Shown: positions 47,751 through 61,487 of the stretch, piece after piece
How the letters are laid out: every line of letters begins with the position of its first letter
Numbering within the stretch: the first letter of the stretch is position 1
NCBI RefSeq assembly: GCF_002303925.1
Contig: NZ_MRCS01000016.1
Coordinates: forward strand, 1 to 64,000
Reading direction: 5' to 3'
Length of the DNA stretch: 64,000 nt
DNA from: Pseudomonas sp. ACN8
GTDB taxonomy: Bacteria; Pseudomonadota; Gammaproteobacteria; Pseudomonadales; Pseudomonadaceae
Translations under genes and position numbers: made by a program
Notes under the pieces: generated by a model
What the model saw: only the letters and a program-made list of their open reading frames with translations
What the model was told of the DNA's origin: nothing
The model's database searches: none

Positions 47751-48347
47751 ATGAGCAACAACAGCAAGACCCAGCCCGTATCAGGCAGCGCCGAACCGCA
47801 TTTTCTCGGCACGCGCATTCGCGGCCTGCGCAAGCGCCGGGGCATGACCCTGGCGGAACTGGCGCAACAGAGCGAACTCACCGCCGGCTACATCAGCCAG
47901 CTGGAACGCAACCTCGCCTACCCGTCGATTCCGGCGCTGTTCAACATTGCCCGCAGCCTCGGCGTTACCATCCAGTGGTTCTTCGCCAGTGAAGCAGTCA
48001 CCGCGCCAGAGGATGACGGCGTCGTGGTGCGCAAGAACAGCCGCCTGAACGTGCACTACGAAGACGGCATCGTCGACCAGTTGCTGACACCGCAGGCCAA
48101 CCGTCAACTGGAAATGCTCCACTCGCGTTTCCCGCCCGGCACCTACAGCCAGCAAAGCTACAGCCACGACGGTGAAGAAGCCGGTTACTTGCTCTCGGGG
48201 CGTTTCGAGTTGTGGGTCGGCGAGCGCCATTTCCAGCTCAATGAAGGCGACAGCTTCAGCTTTTCCAGCCAGGAACCGCACCGCTACGGCAACCCCGGCG
48301 ATGTCGATGCAGTGGTGATCTGGGTGATTACGCCGCCGACGTTCTAA
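47751..48347 (+). CDS. HTH-XRE/cupin transcriptional regulator (PuuR-like)
   Basis: The protein has 198 residues. The N-terminal helix-turn-helix is RGLRKRRGMTLAELAQQSEL with TAGYISQLERNLAYPSIPAL; the C-terminal cupin is GEEAGYLLSGRFELWVGERH, NEGDSFSFSSQEPHRYGNPG. This is the architecture of PuuR, which represses polyamine catabolism, and of related regulators. Start 47751 gives the natural N-terminus; a longer frame begins inside the REP element. It faces the AraC gene and their stop codons overlap. Control of the nearby gamma-glutamylation genes or of the flavoenzyme upstream is plausible. Confidence 0.85.
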   Translation: MSNNSKTQPVSGSAEPHFLGTRIRGLRKRRGMTLAELAQQSELTAGYISQLERNLAYPSIPALFNIARSLGVTIQWFFASEAVTAPEDDGVVVRKNSRLNVHYEDGIVDQLLTPQANRQLEMLHSRFPPGTYSQQSYSHDGEEAGYLLSGRFELWVGERHFQLNEGDSFSFSSQEPHRYGNPGDVDAVVIWVITPPTF

Positions 48348-49276
48348 CGTCGGCTGCGACTGTTTGCCTGAGTGGTACTCGCACGCTTGAGGGTGTCGCT
48401 CGGCAGCTCGTTGAACAACGCGCGGTAGCTGCTGGAAAACCGCCCCAGATGCCAGAACGACCAATGCATCGCCACTTCGGCCACGGTGGTTTGCATCGGC
48501 GTGCGGCTGAGCAATTCGCGGCGGGCGCTGTTGAGGCGGCGCAGGCGCAACCATTGGGTCGGCGACATGCCGGTGTAGGTTTTGAACGCATGCTGCAACT
48601 GGCGCAGTGAAACCCCCGCGACCTGGGACAACTCCAGCAGGTTGAGGTGTTCTTCCGGGGTGTCCGCCGCCCATTCCCCTACCCGCTTCATGATCGACCG
48701 CTCCCCGGCACGGCGCTGCAACGCGCCCTGGTCGAGGCCGACACAAGCGTTGTCGAGGATGAACAGGCAATCTTCCAGCAGTTGCTGGGTCAGCGCTTCG
48801 CGACTTGGTGGATCGAAGGTCTGCGACAGCCGCGTCAAGGTCCCGCTGAGCCAACGGCAAAACAGCGCGTTCTGCCGGGAGTTGAGCGGTGCCATGAACA
48901 GCCCTTCGAGCCTGGCGATGTCGAGGCTGTGGCGCTTTACAAACTCCGGCCCGAACACCACGGCGATTTCCTGGTAGTTCTCCGGGGTGATCCAGATGTT
49001 GCGGCTTTCGCCATTCAACACGTACAGCGCGTTGTCGCCGCGATCGAAACAGAACGACAACGAGCCCTGGGGCGCGCTGAAATTCTGCTCGACCCGGGTG
49101 TTCATCGACTCTTCGTAAATTTCCACGCCCTGCAGATCCAGATAACGCACCAGGCCTGCGAAGTGCCCAGGCGACATCTGCTGGTATTGCTGCACCCAAC
49201 CCGGCGTGGCGCGGATTTGCTCGGCGACATCGGCGGTGTTGAACGCTTGGACCTGAAGGGAAGTGGAACCTGTCAT
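48344..49276 (-). CDS. AraC-family transcriptional regulator
   Basis: The protein has 310 residues with a C-terminal double helix-turn-helix (LLELSQVAGVSLRQLQHAFK; GMSPTQWLRLRRLNSARREL; VAEVAMHWSFWHLGRFSSSY). The N-terminal part resembles EutR-like regulators (LQGVEIYEESMNTRVEQNFS). It is transcribed away from the glutamine-synthetase-like gene at 49439 from a 162-base divergent gap. It is therefore the likely activator of the gamma-glutamylation genes. The inducer is unknown. Confidence 0.85.
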   Translation of the reverse strand: MTGSTSLQVQAFNTADVAEQIRATPGWVQQYQQMSPGHFAGLVRYLDLQGVEIYEESMNTRVEQNFSAPQGSLSFCFDRGDNALYVLNGESRNIWITPENYQEIAVVFGPEFVKRHSLDIARLEGLFMAPLNSRQNALFCRWLSGTLTRLSQTFDPPSREALTQQLLEDCLFILDNACVGLDQGALQRRAGERSIMKRVGEWAADTPEEHLNLLELSQVAGVSLRQLQHAFKTYTGMSPTQWLRLRRLNSARRELLSRTPMQTTVAEVAMHWSFWHLGRFSSSYRALFNELPSDTLKRASTTQANSRSRR

Positions 49277-49438
49277 GGGGCGACCTTGCGCACTCTTTTG
49301 GTGCGCTTTGTGCTGCTTAAAGTGGATAGATGGAACCGCAAGGCTCGCACAAGATAGTCGTCAACGCGCTACAGGGGAAGTGTCCGGCGGATGAAACCGG
49401 TCTCTCCTGGCGTTAATAAAACCAATAACGAGGTCTTT

Positions 49439-53332
<3,894 letters not shown>

Positions 53333-53337
53333 CCACC

Positions 53338-53376
53338 GGGCGCCTGAGGCGAGTTGTCCCTCGCTTCAGGCGTCCC
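53338..53376. terminator. Hairpin between convergent genes
   Basis: GGGCGCCTGAGGCGAG and CTCGCTTCAGGCGTCCC pair with small imperfections just after the oxidase stop codon. No U-tract follows on either strand, so it is a weak or protein-assisted terminator. Confidence 0.5.
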
Positions 53377-53426
53377 GGCAGGTCAGGCGGGGGCTGCAGC
53401 GACCTCAAGTGGCCGCTGCGAGACGC

Positions 53427-55079
53427 CTATTGAGGTATCGGAATGCTAATGCCTTCCTTCTTCAAATCCTCCCGAACCGACTGGAACTTCTGATACTTGG
53501 ACAGTTCGATCGGCCCGTCATAGGTCATGCTTTGCATCTTGCGTGGCGGATACTTGATGTAGGTCTGCATCAGCTTGTTGATCGCCTGACTGATCGGCAC
53601 CATGGTCCAGGTACGCTCGGTGACGTTACTCATGAAGATGTCATAGCGCTCCTGTGGGTCTTGGTACAAATCGAAGACCTGAGGCACTGTCGCCACGTAC
53701 TTGGTGGCACCTTTCCAGCCCAGGTTGGTGTCCACGGCCAAGCCACCGGTCTGGGCACCATCGTCGCCGCGCAGGTTGAACACGGCTTTGTAGTTGCCCA
53801 CACGGGCCGCCCCTGGCGATAACTCGTTTTCGGTAAAGTAGAACCACTCTTTGCGTGGGTTGGGGCCAGTGCCGGTAATCACCGGGGTCATGTCATAGCT
53901 GTCGAAAAAGATCGGCTGACCTTCGCGATCCTTCTCCGGCAACTTGATGCCGGCCACCGAGGCGAAGGTCGCCATCAGATCGAGCCCGCCGAGAATGTCG
54001 TGGTTCTTGGCGTTCGGTTTGATTTTTCCAGGCCAGGTCATGATCGCCGGCACCCGGTTGCCGCCCTCGCGCACGGTGCCCTTGGTGCCACGGAACGGCG
54101 TGTAGCCGGCATCCGGGTAAACGTCCTGCCAGGCGCCGTTGTCGGTGGTGTAGACCACCAGCGTGTTCTTATCCAGGCCCAGCGCCTTGAGCTTGTCCAT
54201 GATATGGCCGATGCGCGTATCCAGTTCGACCACCGAGTCGGCGTATTTGGACTTGGAGATCGACTTGTGAACGAACTCCGGTGCCGGCAGGTTCGGCTGG
54301 TGCACTTTCATGAAGTTGACGTTGATGAAGAACGGCTTGTCGGATTTGGCGGCGGTGTCGAGGAATTCCAGTGCGGCCTTTTCCACATAGCCGTCAAAGT
54401 AGGGAATCCCGACGACACCGGGTTTGCCATCGATGACCGGCGTATCAACATACTGGCCGTTGATCTTGAACTCTTCGACGGGCTTCTCTCCGGCCTTGCC
54501 CGAGAGTGCGCCCTTGGTCACCTGGGCAAACATCGCCCGGGTTTCCGGGTCCATGTCGGGGAACCAGGTCGGGTCGGCGTAGGTGTAGGCATTGAGGTGA
54601 TAGAGGCCGACGTACTTCATCACGTCATAGCCCTGGGCATTGGGCATCGCATAGTCGGCTTCACCCAGGTGCCACTTGCCGGTGAAATAGGTTTCGTAAC
54701 CGCCGGTCTTGAGCACCGAGGCCAGGGTCCATTCAGCGGCGGGCAAACCACCGCCCTGACCCTGAAAGGCCACGGTGGTCATGCCGCTGCGATTGGGGAT
54801 GCGCCCGGTCTGCATGGCGGCTCGCCCAGGCGTACAACTCGGTTGCGCGTAGAAGGAATAAAAGGTTGTACCCTCAGCGGCCAGTTCGTCGATGCTGGGT
54901 GTCGGCATGCCTCGACCGACCCCGCCACCGTATGGCCCAAGATCACCGTAGCCGGTATCGTCGGACACGATGAACAGGATATTGGGCTTTTCTGTTTGTG
55001 CTGCCTGGGCCATACCGTTGAGCGCTATCAGTAATGAACCTGCAATGTAGAACCTTGAGCGATGCGAGAGTCTTTTCAT
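53427..55079 (-). CDS. Exported arylsulfatase (formylglycine-dependent)
   Basis: The protein has 550 residues. A signal peptide (FYIAGSLLIALNGMAQAAQ) is followed by the sulfatase metal motif FIVSDDTGYGDLG. The active-site signature is SCTPGRAAMQTGR, with Cys-82 in the C-x-P-x-R context that is converted to formylglycine. Other features are YFTGKWHLGE, FINVNFMKVHQP and VVYTTDNGAW. It should hydrolyse sulfate esters in the periplasm for sulfur supply or detoxification. A maturation enzyme is not encoded nearby. GGAAGG precedes the ATG, and the gene stands alone. Confidence 0.87.
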   Translation of the reverse strand: MKRLSHRSRFYIAGSLLIALNGMAQAAQTEKPNILFIVSDDTGYGDLGPYGGGVGRGMPTPSIDELAAEGTTFYSFYAQPSCTPGRAAMQTGRIPNRSGMTTVAFQGQGGGLPAAEWTLASVLKTGGYETYFTGKWHLGEADYAMPNAQGYDVMKYVGLYHLNAYTYADPTWFPDMDPETRAMFAQVTKGALSGKAGEKPVEEFKINGQYVDTPVIDGKPGVVGIPYFDGYVEKAALEFLDTAAKSDKPFFINVNFMKVHQPNLPAPEFVHKSISKSKYADSVVELDTRIGHIMDKLKALGLDKNTLVVYTTDNGAWQDVYPDAGYTPFRGTKGTVREGGNRVPAIMTWPGKIKPNAKNHDILGGLDLMATFASVAGIKLPEKDREGQPIFFDSYDMTPVITGTGPNPRKEWFYFTENELSPGAARVGNYKAVFNLRGDDGAQTGGLAVDTNLGWKGATKYVATVPQVFDLYQDPQERYDIFMSNVTERTWTMVPISQAINKLMQTYIKYPPRKMQSMTYDGPIELSKYQKFQSVREDLKKEGISIPIPQ

Positions 55080-55452
55080 GGCGACCTTCCTTTATCGGGA
55101 CGGATCCTTGTGGCCGGCGACTTTTTTCAAGTAATACGAGACCGGACCCTGATGAGTTACCCCCAAACCATGCCCTCTGATTAGTTCCAAGCGTTCAACT
55201 GCCGAAAAAATGAAAAGCCTGTTGCTACTCAAGGCACCCGAATCAGCCTAGTACGGTTATTATCAAAACGCGCATGGCCGTCAGAAGAATTAAAAATCGT
55301 CCGTCGCTTGTTTCCCCCATGAAATACCCTGGGTCGAGTCATCCCCGGGCGGCGGATAATGTTAAGCTCGCGACTTTCCATTTGCTCAATCGCAAGTCAC
55401 CTCTATATTGAGGGGGTGCTCTGAACTTCCTGCCTCTTATTGAGCTTGACCA
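55080..55452. other. Divergent intergenic region, sulfatase and pqi operon
   Basis: 373 bases with no gene. It presumably carries the promoters of the sulfatase (leftward) and the pqi genes (rightward). I see AT-rich patches at 55200-55310 but no regulatory motif that I can name. Confidence 0.5.
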
Positions 55453-56049
55453 ATGGCAACTACTGATCAGTTGATCATCTGCGAGCACTGCGACAGCGTT
55501 TTCCAGAAAGTCACGCTCGCCAAACACCAAAAAACCCTGTGTACGCGCTGCGGCGGCGTACTTCAGCGCTATAACGGCCTCACGGTGGAACAGCGTCTTG
55601 CGTTGACCTTCACGGCGTTGATGCTGTGGATATTCGCCAATTTCTATCCGGTGATGAGCATCAACCTCAAAGGCGTGAAGAACAGTGCGACGCTCTGGGA
55701 CTCGGTGCTGGCGCTGAGCCAGGGGCCTATCACCTTCATCGCCATGGTGGCGGCAATCGCCATGATCATCGCGCCGATTTTCCAGCTGTTGCTGCTGATC
55801 TGGGTGCTCGGCTTCGCCCTCGCCCGTCAACGCTCGCCCGGATTCAGGTTATGCATGCGCTGGCTGGAAACCCTGAGGCCCTGGAGCATGCTCGAAGTCT
55901 GTCTGCTGGGTGCCATGGTCGCGGTGATCAAGCTCGCCGGACTGCTCGATGTGCTGCCCGGCATCGGGTTGTTCGCCCTGGCTGCGCTGAGCCTGATGAT
56001 GATCCGCATCGCCGGGCGCGATATCCGCGAACTATGGGACCTTGTATGA
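55453..56049 (+). CDS. pqiA: PqiA-like membrane protein, first half
   Basis: The protein has 198 residues. A zinc-ribbon-like start (LIICEHCDSVFQKVTLAKHQ, LCTRCGG) is followed by four membrane helices (LALTFTALMLWIFANFYPVM; FIAMVAAIAMIIAPIFQLLL; LIWVLGFALAR; LEVCLLGAMVAVIKLAGLLD). E. coli PqiA has two such ribbon-plus-helix halves in one chain; here each is a separate gene. PqiA is the inner-membrane partner of the PqiB MCE tunnel, used in lipid movement across the envelope. Its stop overlaps the next ATG by ATGA. Confidence 0.87.
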   Translation: MATTDQLIICEHCDSVFQKVTLAKHQKTLCTRCGGVLQRYNGLTVEQRLALTFTALMLWIFANFYPVMSINLKGVKNSATLWDSVLALSQGPITFIAMVAAIAMIIAPIFQLLLLIWVLGFALARQRSPGFRLCMRWLETLRPWSMLEVCLLGAMVAVIKLAGLLDVLPGIGLFALAALSLMMIRIAGRDIRELWDLV

Positions 56050-56702
56050 GCACGCCTCCTTACGCCGACGAGCTCAACCTGTGCCTGTGTCACACCTGCG
56101 GGCTCGCCTGCGACATGACCTTCGAGCCCCACGAATGCGAGCGCTGCGGTGCACCGCTGCACCGGCGCAAAACCAATTCGCTGACCCGCACCTGGGCCTA
56201 CATGATCGCGGCTCTGGTGTTCTATATCCCGGCCAACCTGTTGCCGGTGATGAACACCCAAATGGTCGGCAATGGCGCCGACAGCACGATCATGAGCGGT
56301 GTGTTGGAGTTCTGGGAGGCTGGGGCCTGGGACATCGCCCTGATCATTTTCATTGCCAGTATCGCGGTGCCGGGCATCAAGTTCGTTGCCATCACACTGC
56401 TGCTGGTCACCGTGCAACGCGACAGCGAGTGGGCTCGCAAGGAGCGGTCGACGTTGTACCGTTTCGTCGAGGTCATCGGCTATTGGTCGATGCTCGATGT
56501 GATCGTGGTCGCCCTGGTGGCTTCGCTGGTCAAGTTCCAGGCCCTGGCCGATATCGAGCCGCGCCCGGGCATTCTGTTTTTTGGTCTGGTTGTGGTGTTT
56601 ACCATGCTGTCGGCAATGAGTTTCGATCCACGCTTGATTTGGGATAAAGAACGGAAAAACCCACACAATGAGGAGGTCACGGATGAAGTCACAAGCCACT
56701 GA
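56046..56702 (+). CDS. pqiA: PqiA-like membrane protein, second half
   Basis: The protein has 218 residues. A second zinc-ribbon motif (CLCHTCGLACDMTFEPHECE, RCGAPLHRRK) is followed by four membrane helices (MIAALVFYIPANLLPVMNTQ; IALIIFIASIAVPGIKFVAI; IGYWSMLDVIVVALVASLVK; GILFFGLVVVFTMLSAMSFD). Start 56046 overlaps the first pqiA by four bases and its stop overlaps pqiB by 20 bases, so translation is tightly coupled. The two short proteins probably assemble as a heterodimer equal to the single-chain PqiA. Confidence 0.87.
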   Translation: MSTPPYADELNLCLCHTCGLACDMTFEPHECERCGAPLHRRKTNSLTRTWAYMIAALVFYIPANLLPVMNTQMVGNGADSTIMSGVLEFWEAGAWDIALIIFIASIAVPGIKFVAITLLLVTVQRDSEWARKERSTLYRFVEVIGYWSMLDVIVVALVASLVKFQALADIEPRPGILFFGLVVVFTMLSAMSFDPRLIWDKERKNPHNEEVTDEVTSH

Positions 56703-58359
56703 CGGGCCGCAAGCCCCCGGGCAGGCACCGATCAAGACCCGCCGCTTCAGCGTTTCGCTGGTCTGGATCGTCCCGATCGTCGCGGTGCTGGTGGGTATTT
56801 CGCTGGTGGTTCACAGCATTTTGCAACAAGGCCCGACCATCGTTGTCACGTTCAAGACCGGGGACGGCCTGACCGCGAACAAGACCGAGGTCAAATACCG
56901 CAATGTCGTGATTGGTCATGTCTCCGATGTGGAACTGGCCAATGACCAGAAGAGCGTCAACGCCACCATCAAGCTGGAAAAGCAGGCCGAAAGCTTTACC
57001 CGCGAAGATTCGCAGTTCTGGGTCGTGCGGCCGCGCATTGGCGCGGGCGGTGTGTCCGGTATCGATACGCTGCTGTCGGGCGACTACATCGGTGCCGATA
57101 TCGGCCAGGCCAACGGCCGGGCAAAAAACTTCAAGGGGTTGGAAAACCCGCCGCCGATCACCTATGGCGAGCCGGGCAAGCGTTTCACCCTGTTCACCCA
57201 GGACCTGGGTTCGCTGGATATCGGCTCTCCGGTCTACTACCGCAAGATCCCGGTGGGCCAGGTGGTGGCCTACGCACTGGACGCTGATGGCAAGGGCGTG
57301 AACATTGAACTGTTCGTCCATGCACCCAATGACAAATACGTCACCGAAAACACCCGCTTCTGGAACGCCAGCGGCATTGATGTGAACGTCGGCGCCAACG
57401 GTTTTGCGGTCAAGACCGAATCGTTGTCTTCCTTGCTGGTGGGCGGCATTGCCTTCCGCGCGCCCGACTACAGCCCTGACGATAAACCTGCGGCTGCCGA
57501 GTACGCCTACGAACTGTTCGAAGACCAGCAAACCGCCCTCGCCCCGCCAAACGGCAAGCCGCAGTACCTGGCCATGCGTTTCGACCAGGCAATGCGCGGC
57601 CTCAAAGTCGATGCCCCGGTGGAGTTCCTCGGCGTGGACATCGGCAAGGTGGTGGCGGTCAATCTGGATTATGACGAGAAAACTCGCTCATTTCCGGTCA
57701 ACGTCGGCATTGTGATTTACCCGCAACGCCTGGGCCAGGCCCACATCAAAATGCTCAAGGTGCTCAAGCATGATCCCAATGACGAAGCCGCTGGCGTGCG
57801 GCTGATCGGCACCTTCATCGAGAACGGCCTGCGTGCCCAGGCCCGCACCGGCAACTTCCTGACCGGCCAGTTGTACATTGCCCTGGACTTCTACCCCAAG
57901 GCCGACAAAGTCGCCTTCGATGCAAACGCGCGCCCGGTCATGATTCCGACCATTCCCGGAAGCCTCGAGCAATTGCAGGAAAAACTCGAATCCATGGTCG
58001 ACAAGATCAACAAACTGCCGATCGAGCGTATCGCCGGCAATCTCGATGGCAACCTCGTCGAACTGCGCAAAGGCATGATGCAATTCAACGGCAAGATCCT
58101 GCCTGGCGTGCAAACCACCCTGTCGGATGTCAGCAAGACCCTGGAAACCGCCAATTCGACCCTGCAATCGGCCAGTTCGACCCTGGCAGATGATTCGCCA
58201 CAACGGGAAAAACTGGGGCAGACCCTGGATGAACTGGGACGCACGTCGAGATCCTTGCGTGATCTCTCGGATTACCTGGGACGGCATCCGGAATCGCTGA
58301 TTCGCGGCCGTCCGAACAATGCCGCCCCCATGGATCTGCAAGGGCCACCGCGCAATTGA
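56683..58359 (+). CDS. pqiB: PqiB-like MCE-domain protein
   Basis: The protein has 558 residues. ATG 56683 follows GAGGAGG. One N-terminal membrane anchor (FSVSLVWIVPIVAVLVGISL) precedes three MCE domains beginning near TIVVTFKTGDGLTANKTEVK, RFTLFTQDLGSLDIGSPVYY and YLAMRFDQAMRGLKVDAPVE. A C-terminal helical needle region (LQEKLESMVDKINKLPIERI; LETANSTLQSASSTLADDSP) follows. Three MCE domains identify PqiB rather than the seven-domain LetB. It forms a periplasmic tube for lipid transfer between membranes. The lipoprotein PqiC is encoded next. Confidence 0.9.
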   Translation: MKSQATDGPQAPGQAPIKTRRFSVSLVWIVPIVAVLVGISLVVHSILQQGPTIVVTFKTGDGLTANKTEVKYRNVVIGHVSDVELANDQKSVNATIKLEKQAESFTREDSQFWVVRPRIGAGGVSGIDTLLSGDYIGADIGQANGRAKNFKGLENPPPITYGEPGKRFTLFTQDLGSLDIGSPVYYRKIPVGQVVAYALDADGKGVNIELFVHAPNDKYVTENTRFWNASGIDVNVGANGFAVKTESLSSLLVGGIAFRAPDYSPDDKPAAAEYAYELFEDQQTALAPPNGKPQYLAMRFDQAMRGLKVDAPVEFLGVDIGKVVAVNLDYDEKTRSFPVNVGIVIYPQRLGQAHIKMLKVLKHDPNDEAAGVRLIGTFIENGLRAQARTGNFLTGQLYIALDFYPKADKVAFDANARPVMIPTIPGSLEQLQEKLESMVDKINKLPIERIAGNLDGNLVELRKGMMQFNGKILPGVQTTLSDVSKTLETANSTLQSASSTLADDSPQREKLGQTLDELGRTSRSLRDLSDYLGRHPESLIRGRPNNAAPMDLQGPPRN

Positions 58360-58376
58360 ACACAGGAGCAACACCC

Positions 58377-58934
58377 ATGGCTTTACCGCTGAAGTTCACA
58401 TTGGTCACCGCGATGTTGCTGCTAGCCGCCTGCCGCAGTGACCCGATTCAATTCCACACCCTGACCCCGGCGCAGCAGGGCGATCACTCAAGGACCACTG
58501 TCGGGGTGATCCAGATCGAGACGATCAGCGTGCCGCCCCAGGTCGATCGAGCGCAGATCGTCATTCGCGAGGGCAACAGTGGCCTGGCGATCCTGGAAAC
58601 CCAATGGTGGGGCTCGACTCTCGTGGACGAATTGCGCAGTGCGCTGGTCGATCAACTGAGCAACAGTCCTGTACAAGGCCGACATTCGGTGCGGATCGAT
58701 GTGCAGCGTTTTGACTCGGTCCCCGGCCAGTACGCCTTGATGGACGTGGAATGGCGCCTTCGCAGTGCCAGCACCGGCGACACGGCCCGGGTGATCTGCC
58801 GCAGCACCTTGCAAACGCCCTCGGGCGCGACCATCGATGACCTGGTGCTTGCCCAGCAAAACAACGTCAAACGCCTGGCCGCGCTGATCAGCCAGGCGGC
58901 AGTCAGACCACAGGTGAGTTGCCCCGCGCCCTGA
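58377..58934 (+). CDS. pqiC: PqiC-like outer-membrane lipoprotein
   Basis: The protein has 185 residues. ATG 58377 is eight bases from AGGAG; a TTG 21 bases upstream is less likely. Lipobox LLLAAC is near residue 18. The mature part (QFHTLTPAQQGDHSRTTVGV; LETQWWGSTLVDELRSALVD) fits the ABC-type transport auxiliary (DUF330) family of PqiC. It should cap the PqiB tube at the outer membrane. It is the last gene of the pqi operon, with a hairpin terminator following. Confidence 0.87.
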   Translation: MALPLKFTLVTAMLLLAACRSDPIQFHTLTPAQQGDHSRTTVGVIQIETISVPPQVDRAQIVIREGNSGLAILETQWWGSTLVDELRSALVDQLSNSPVQGRHSVRIDVQRFDSVPGQYALMDVEWRLRSASTGDTARVICRSTLQTPSGATIDDLVLAQQNNVKRLAALISQAAVRPQVSCPAP

Positions 58935-58947
58935 ACGCCTTCGCCTC

Positions 58948-58980
58948 CGGATTAACGGCGACAAGTTCGCCGTTAATCCG
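58948..58980 (+). terminator. Strong hairpin terminator after pqiC
   Basis: CGGATTAACGGCGA and TCGCCGTTAATCCG form a perfect 14-base stem around a five-base loop, 13 bases past the stop codon. It is followed by TCCCTTCTGT, a short T-containing tail. Confidence 0.8.
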
Positions 58981-59571
58981 TCCCTTCTGTGTTCCGCTGT
59001 AATTCTGCGCAACAGAAAAAGATAACAATCCCCAGTAACCGACTAATGACTCGCTGGCCCCCTCCCCTGCAATTTTTTCACATTCCTTTCACTGTGCCGA
59101 CACTTGCAGAGATGTAACTTTCGCTGCAGTTAATTTGCCGAACTTAGTCTCCGTGGAATTTTTGTACTGTTTCGTGTTTTGTTTAAATAGAACCGTCGCC
59201 GTGCCGGTCACCGGTTTTGTCCTGCGACCAGGATCCCCGACCACTCTGGCCCAAGAGAGCCCGCAAACCCGGGTCCGATCACGGACGCGCAGTACGACAG
59301 CGCGCTGTTTGTTCGCGTCGATGGCCACGGGCAGTTGTAAGTGCCAGGCCATGTAAATACCGAAGACTGGAACACTCTGCTACAAGAGTAAAACTTGAGC
59401 CATAAGGGATCGAAAACTTTGGCAATAAGTCATTTCAAAGCTAACTGAATAACAGCTGAACAAACAACGAAAAGCATGAATTAACTTCTTGCCATTCAAT
59501 ATCATTCCGATTTTCTCTCTGCAAGTTACCCATCACTCTTTAATCAGCCATCCGAGTGCCAAGGTCGAACC
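58981..59571. other. Long non-coding gap upstream of arnT
   Basis: About 590 bases. The part from 59370 to 59560 is AT-rich, unlike the neighbours, and probably holds the arnT promoter. I found no convincing PmrA- or PhoP-type direct repeat. Short frames such as 59135-59356 show no domain. Confidence 0.5.
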
Positions 59572-61293
59572 GTGACGACAATTCAGCCATTGCCAAAATT
59601 TGCCGGCCATTCTTCCCCCCTGCACGCCCCGACGGCGCCTGCCAGCGAGCGCTGGATGCTATTGGCCTTGCTCCTGGCGTTCATGGCGTTCTACTTGCTG
59701 CCGCTGATGAGCCACGGCCTGTGGATTCCCGATGAAACCCGTTATGCCCAGATCAGCCAGGAAATGCTGCACGGCGGAAACTGGATTTCGCCGCACTTCA
59801 TGGGCCTGCGCTATTTCGAAAAACCCATTGCCGGGTACTGGATGATCGCCATCGGTCAGGCGGTGTTTGGCGACAATCTGCTCGGGGTGCGTATCGCGTC
59901 TGCACTGTCTACCGGGGTGAGTGTGTGGCTGACCTGCCTGATTGCCCGCCGGTTGTGGAACGATCCGCGCAAAAGCTTCGCCTGCGCACTGTTGTACATG
60001 AGCTTCGGGCTGATTGCCGGTCAGGCCGGGTACGCCAACCTCGACCCGCAGTTCACCCTGTGGGTCAACCTGAGCCTGATCTGCCTGTGGTTCGCCATTG
60101 ACAGCCGCACCACCCGTGCCCGACTGGGCGCCTGGGCAGTGCTGGGCATTGCCTGCGGCATGGGCTTCATGACCAAGGGCCTTCTGGCCTGGCTGCTGCC
60201 GGCGGTGATCGCCCTGCCCTACATGGTCTGGCAGCGCCGCGTTGGCGAGTTGTTGCGATACGGGCCACTGACTGTCGTGGTCGCCGCGGCCGTCTGCCTG
60301 CCCTGGGCGCTGGCCATCCATCATCAGGAACCGGATTTCTGGAATTTCTTCTTCCGGAACGAGCACGTACGCCGCTTTGCCGCCGACAATGCGCAACACG
60401 CCCGTCCGTGGTGGTTCTACCTGCCGATGCTGGTGGTTTCCGTCCTGCCCTGGGCCGTGTTGTTGCCGACGACATTCATCCAGGCCTGGAACAACAAACG
60501 TCAGCCTGCCGGCGGTTTTCTCCTGCTCTGGTTATTGCTGCCATTGGCGATTTTCAGCATGAGCAGCGGCAAGCTGCCGACCTACATCATGCCTTGCCTG
60601 TTGCCGCTGGCGCTGCTGATGGGGCACGCGCTGACCGGCCTTTTGGAACGATCCAAATCACGGACCATTCGTTTCAACGGTTGGCTCAACGTGATCATTG
60701 CCACGACGGCGATGGCTGCTTTGCTTTACCTGCAATTGAGCAAAGAGATTTTCGAGAATACCGAGATGTTCAGCCTGTCCCTGGCGTTCATCGTGCTGCT
60801 GGGCTGGATCATCGCCAACGCCCTGCAGATCCTGCGGCCATTGACGTTATGGGCGATGCCGGCCCTCGGCATATGGCTGCTGGTAGCGCTGCTGCCCGCC
60901 GCCATGCCGGGCCGGATCGTCGACAGCAAGATGCCCGACCGGTTTATCTCCGAACACCTGGACAGCCTGAACCAGACCACCACGCTGCTGAGCAACGACC
61001 TGGGGGCGGCTTCGGCCCTGTCGTGGCTGACCAGGCGACCTGACGTTGCGCTGTACAACGTGGTCGGTGAAATGAAATACGGCCTCTCTGATCCGGCGGC
61101 GGCCTCGCGCAAGGTGACCCTGCAAGACGTCGGGCAATGGATGACCGAGGCGCGCAAGAAGGGCTCGGTCGGGGTGGTGATGAGGGTCAACAGCGTCGCC
61201 GAGGTTCAGGAAGTCGAGGCGCTGCCCACCGACGGCAAGCGCTATCGGCGCGGCAATCTGCAGGTCCTGATCTTCCCGCCCATCCAGCCCTGA
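59572..61293 (+). CDS. arnT: ArnT-like lipid A aminoarabinose transferase (GT83)
   Basis: The protein has 573 residues starting at GTG 59572, seven bases after AAGG. It has about a dozen membrane helices and the family start motif [20 protein letters not shown] with the acidic pair DE. Further family segments are [46 protein letters not shown] and [16 protein letters not shown]. ArnT moves 4-amino-4-deoxy-L-arabinose from undecaprenyl phosphate to lipid A and gives polymyxin resistance. The other arn genes are not adjacent, so this is a solitary copy. A different sugar donor or acceptor is possible. Confidence 0.87.
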   Translation: MTTIQPLPKFAGHSSPLHAPTAPASERWMLLALLLAFMAFYLLPLMSHGLWIPDETRYAQISQEMLHGGNWISPHFMGLRYFEKPIAGYWMIAIGQAVFGDNLLGVRIASALSTGVSVWLTCLIARRLWNDPRKSFACALLYMSFGLIAGQAGYANLDPQFTLWVNLSLICLWFAIDSRTTRARLGAWAVLGIACGMGFMTKGLLAWLLPAVIALPYMVWQRRVGELLRYGPLTVVVAAAVCLPWALAIHHQEPDFWNFFFRNEHVRRFAADNAQHARPWWFYLPMLVVSVLPWAVLLPTTFIQAWNNKRQPAGGFLLLWLLLPLAIFSMSSGKLPTYIMPCLLPLALLMGHALTGLLERSKSRTIRFNGWLNVIIATTAMAALLYLQLSKEIFENTEMFSLSLAFIVLLGWIIANALQILRPLTLWAMPALGIWLLVALLPAAMPGRIVDSKMPDRFISEHLDSLNQTTTLLSNDLGAASALSWLTRRPDVALYNVVGEMKYGLSDPAAASRKVTLQDVGQWMTEARKKGSVGVVMRVNSVAEVQEVEALPTDGKRYRRGNLQVLIFPPIQP

Positions 61294-61487
61294 CGGAGAA
61301 GACGCCAAAAAGGGCCGGCAGGCATCCGAAACTGCGTCATATCCTGATCGACGATCATCCTTTTATGGACGAGTCGAACCGCAGTGGGCACAGTGCTGCT
61401 AATCTGAATGAAAATTACATGTATTAACGGTTTTTTTGACGTTATTTTCTCATTTGGACCTCTACATTTCCCGCACTTCAAAAACAT

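Noticed and set aside
59135..59356. 73-codon frame in the gap before arnT
   Set aside because: No ribosome binding site or domain, and composition does not resemble coding sequence.
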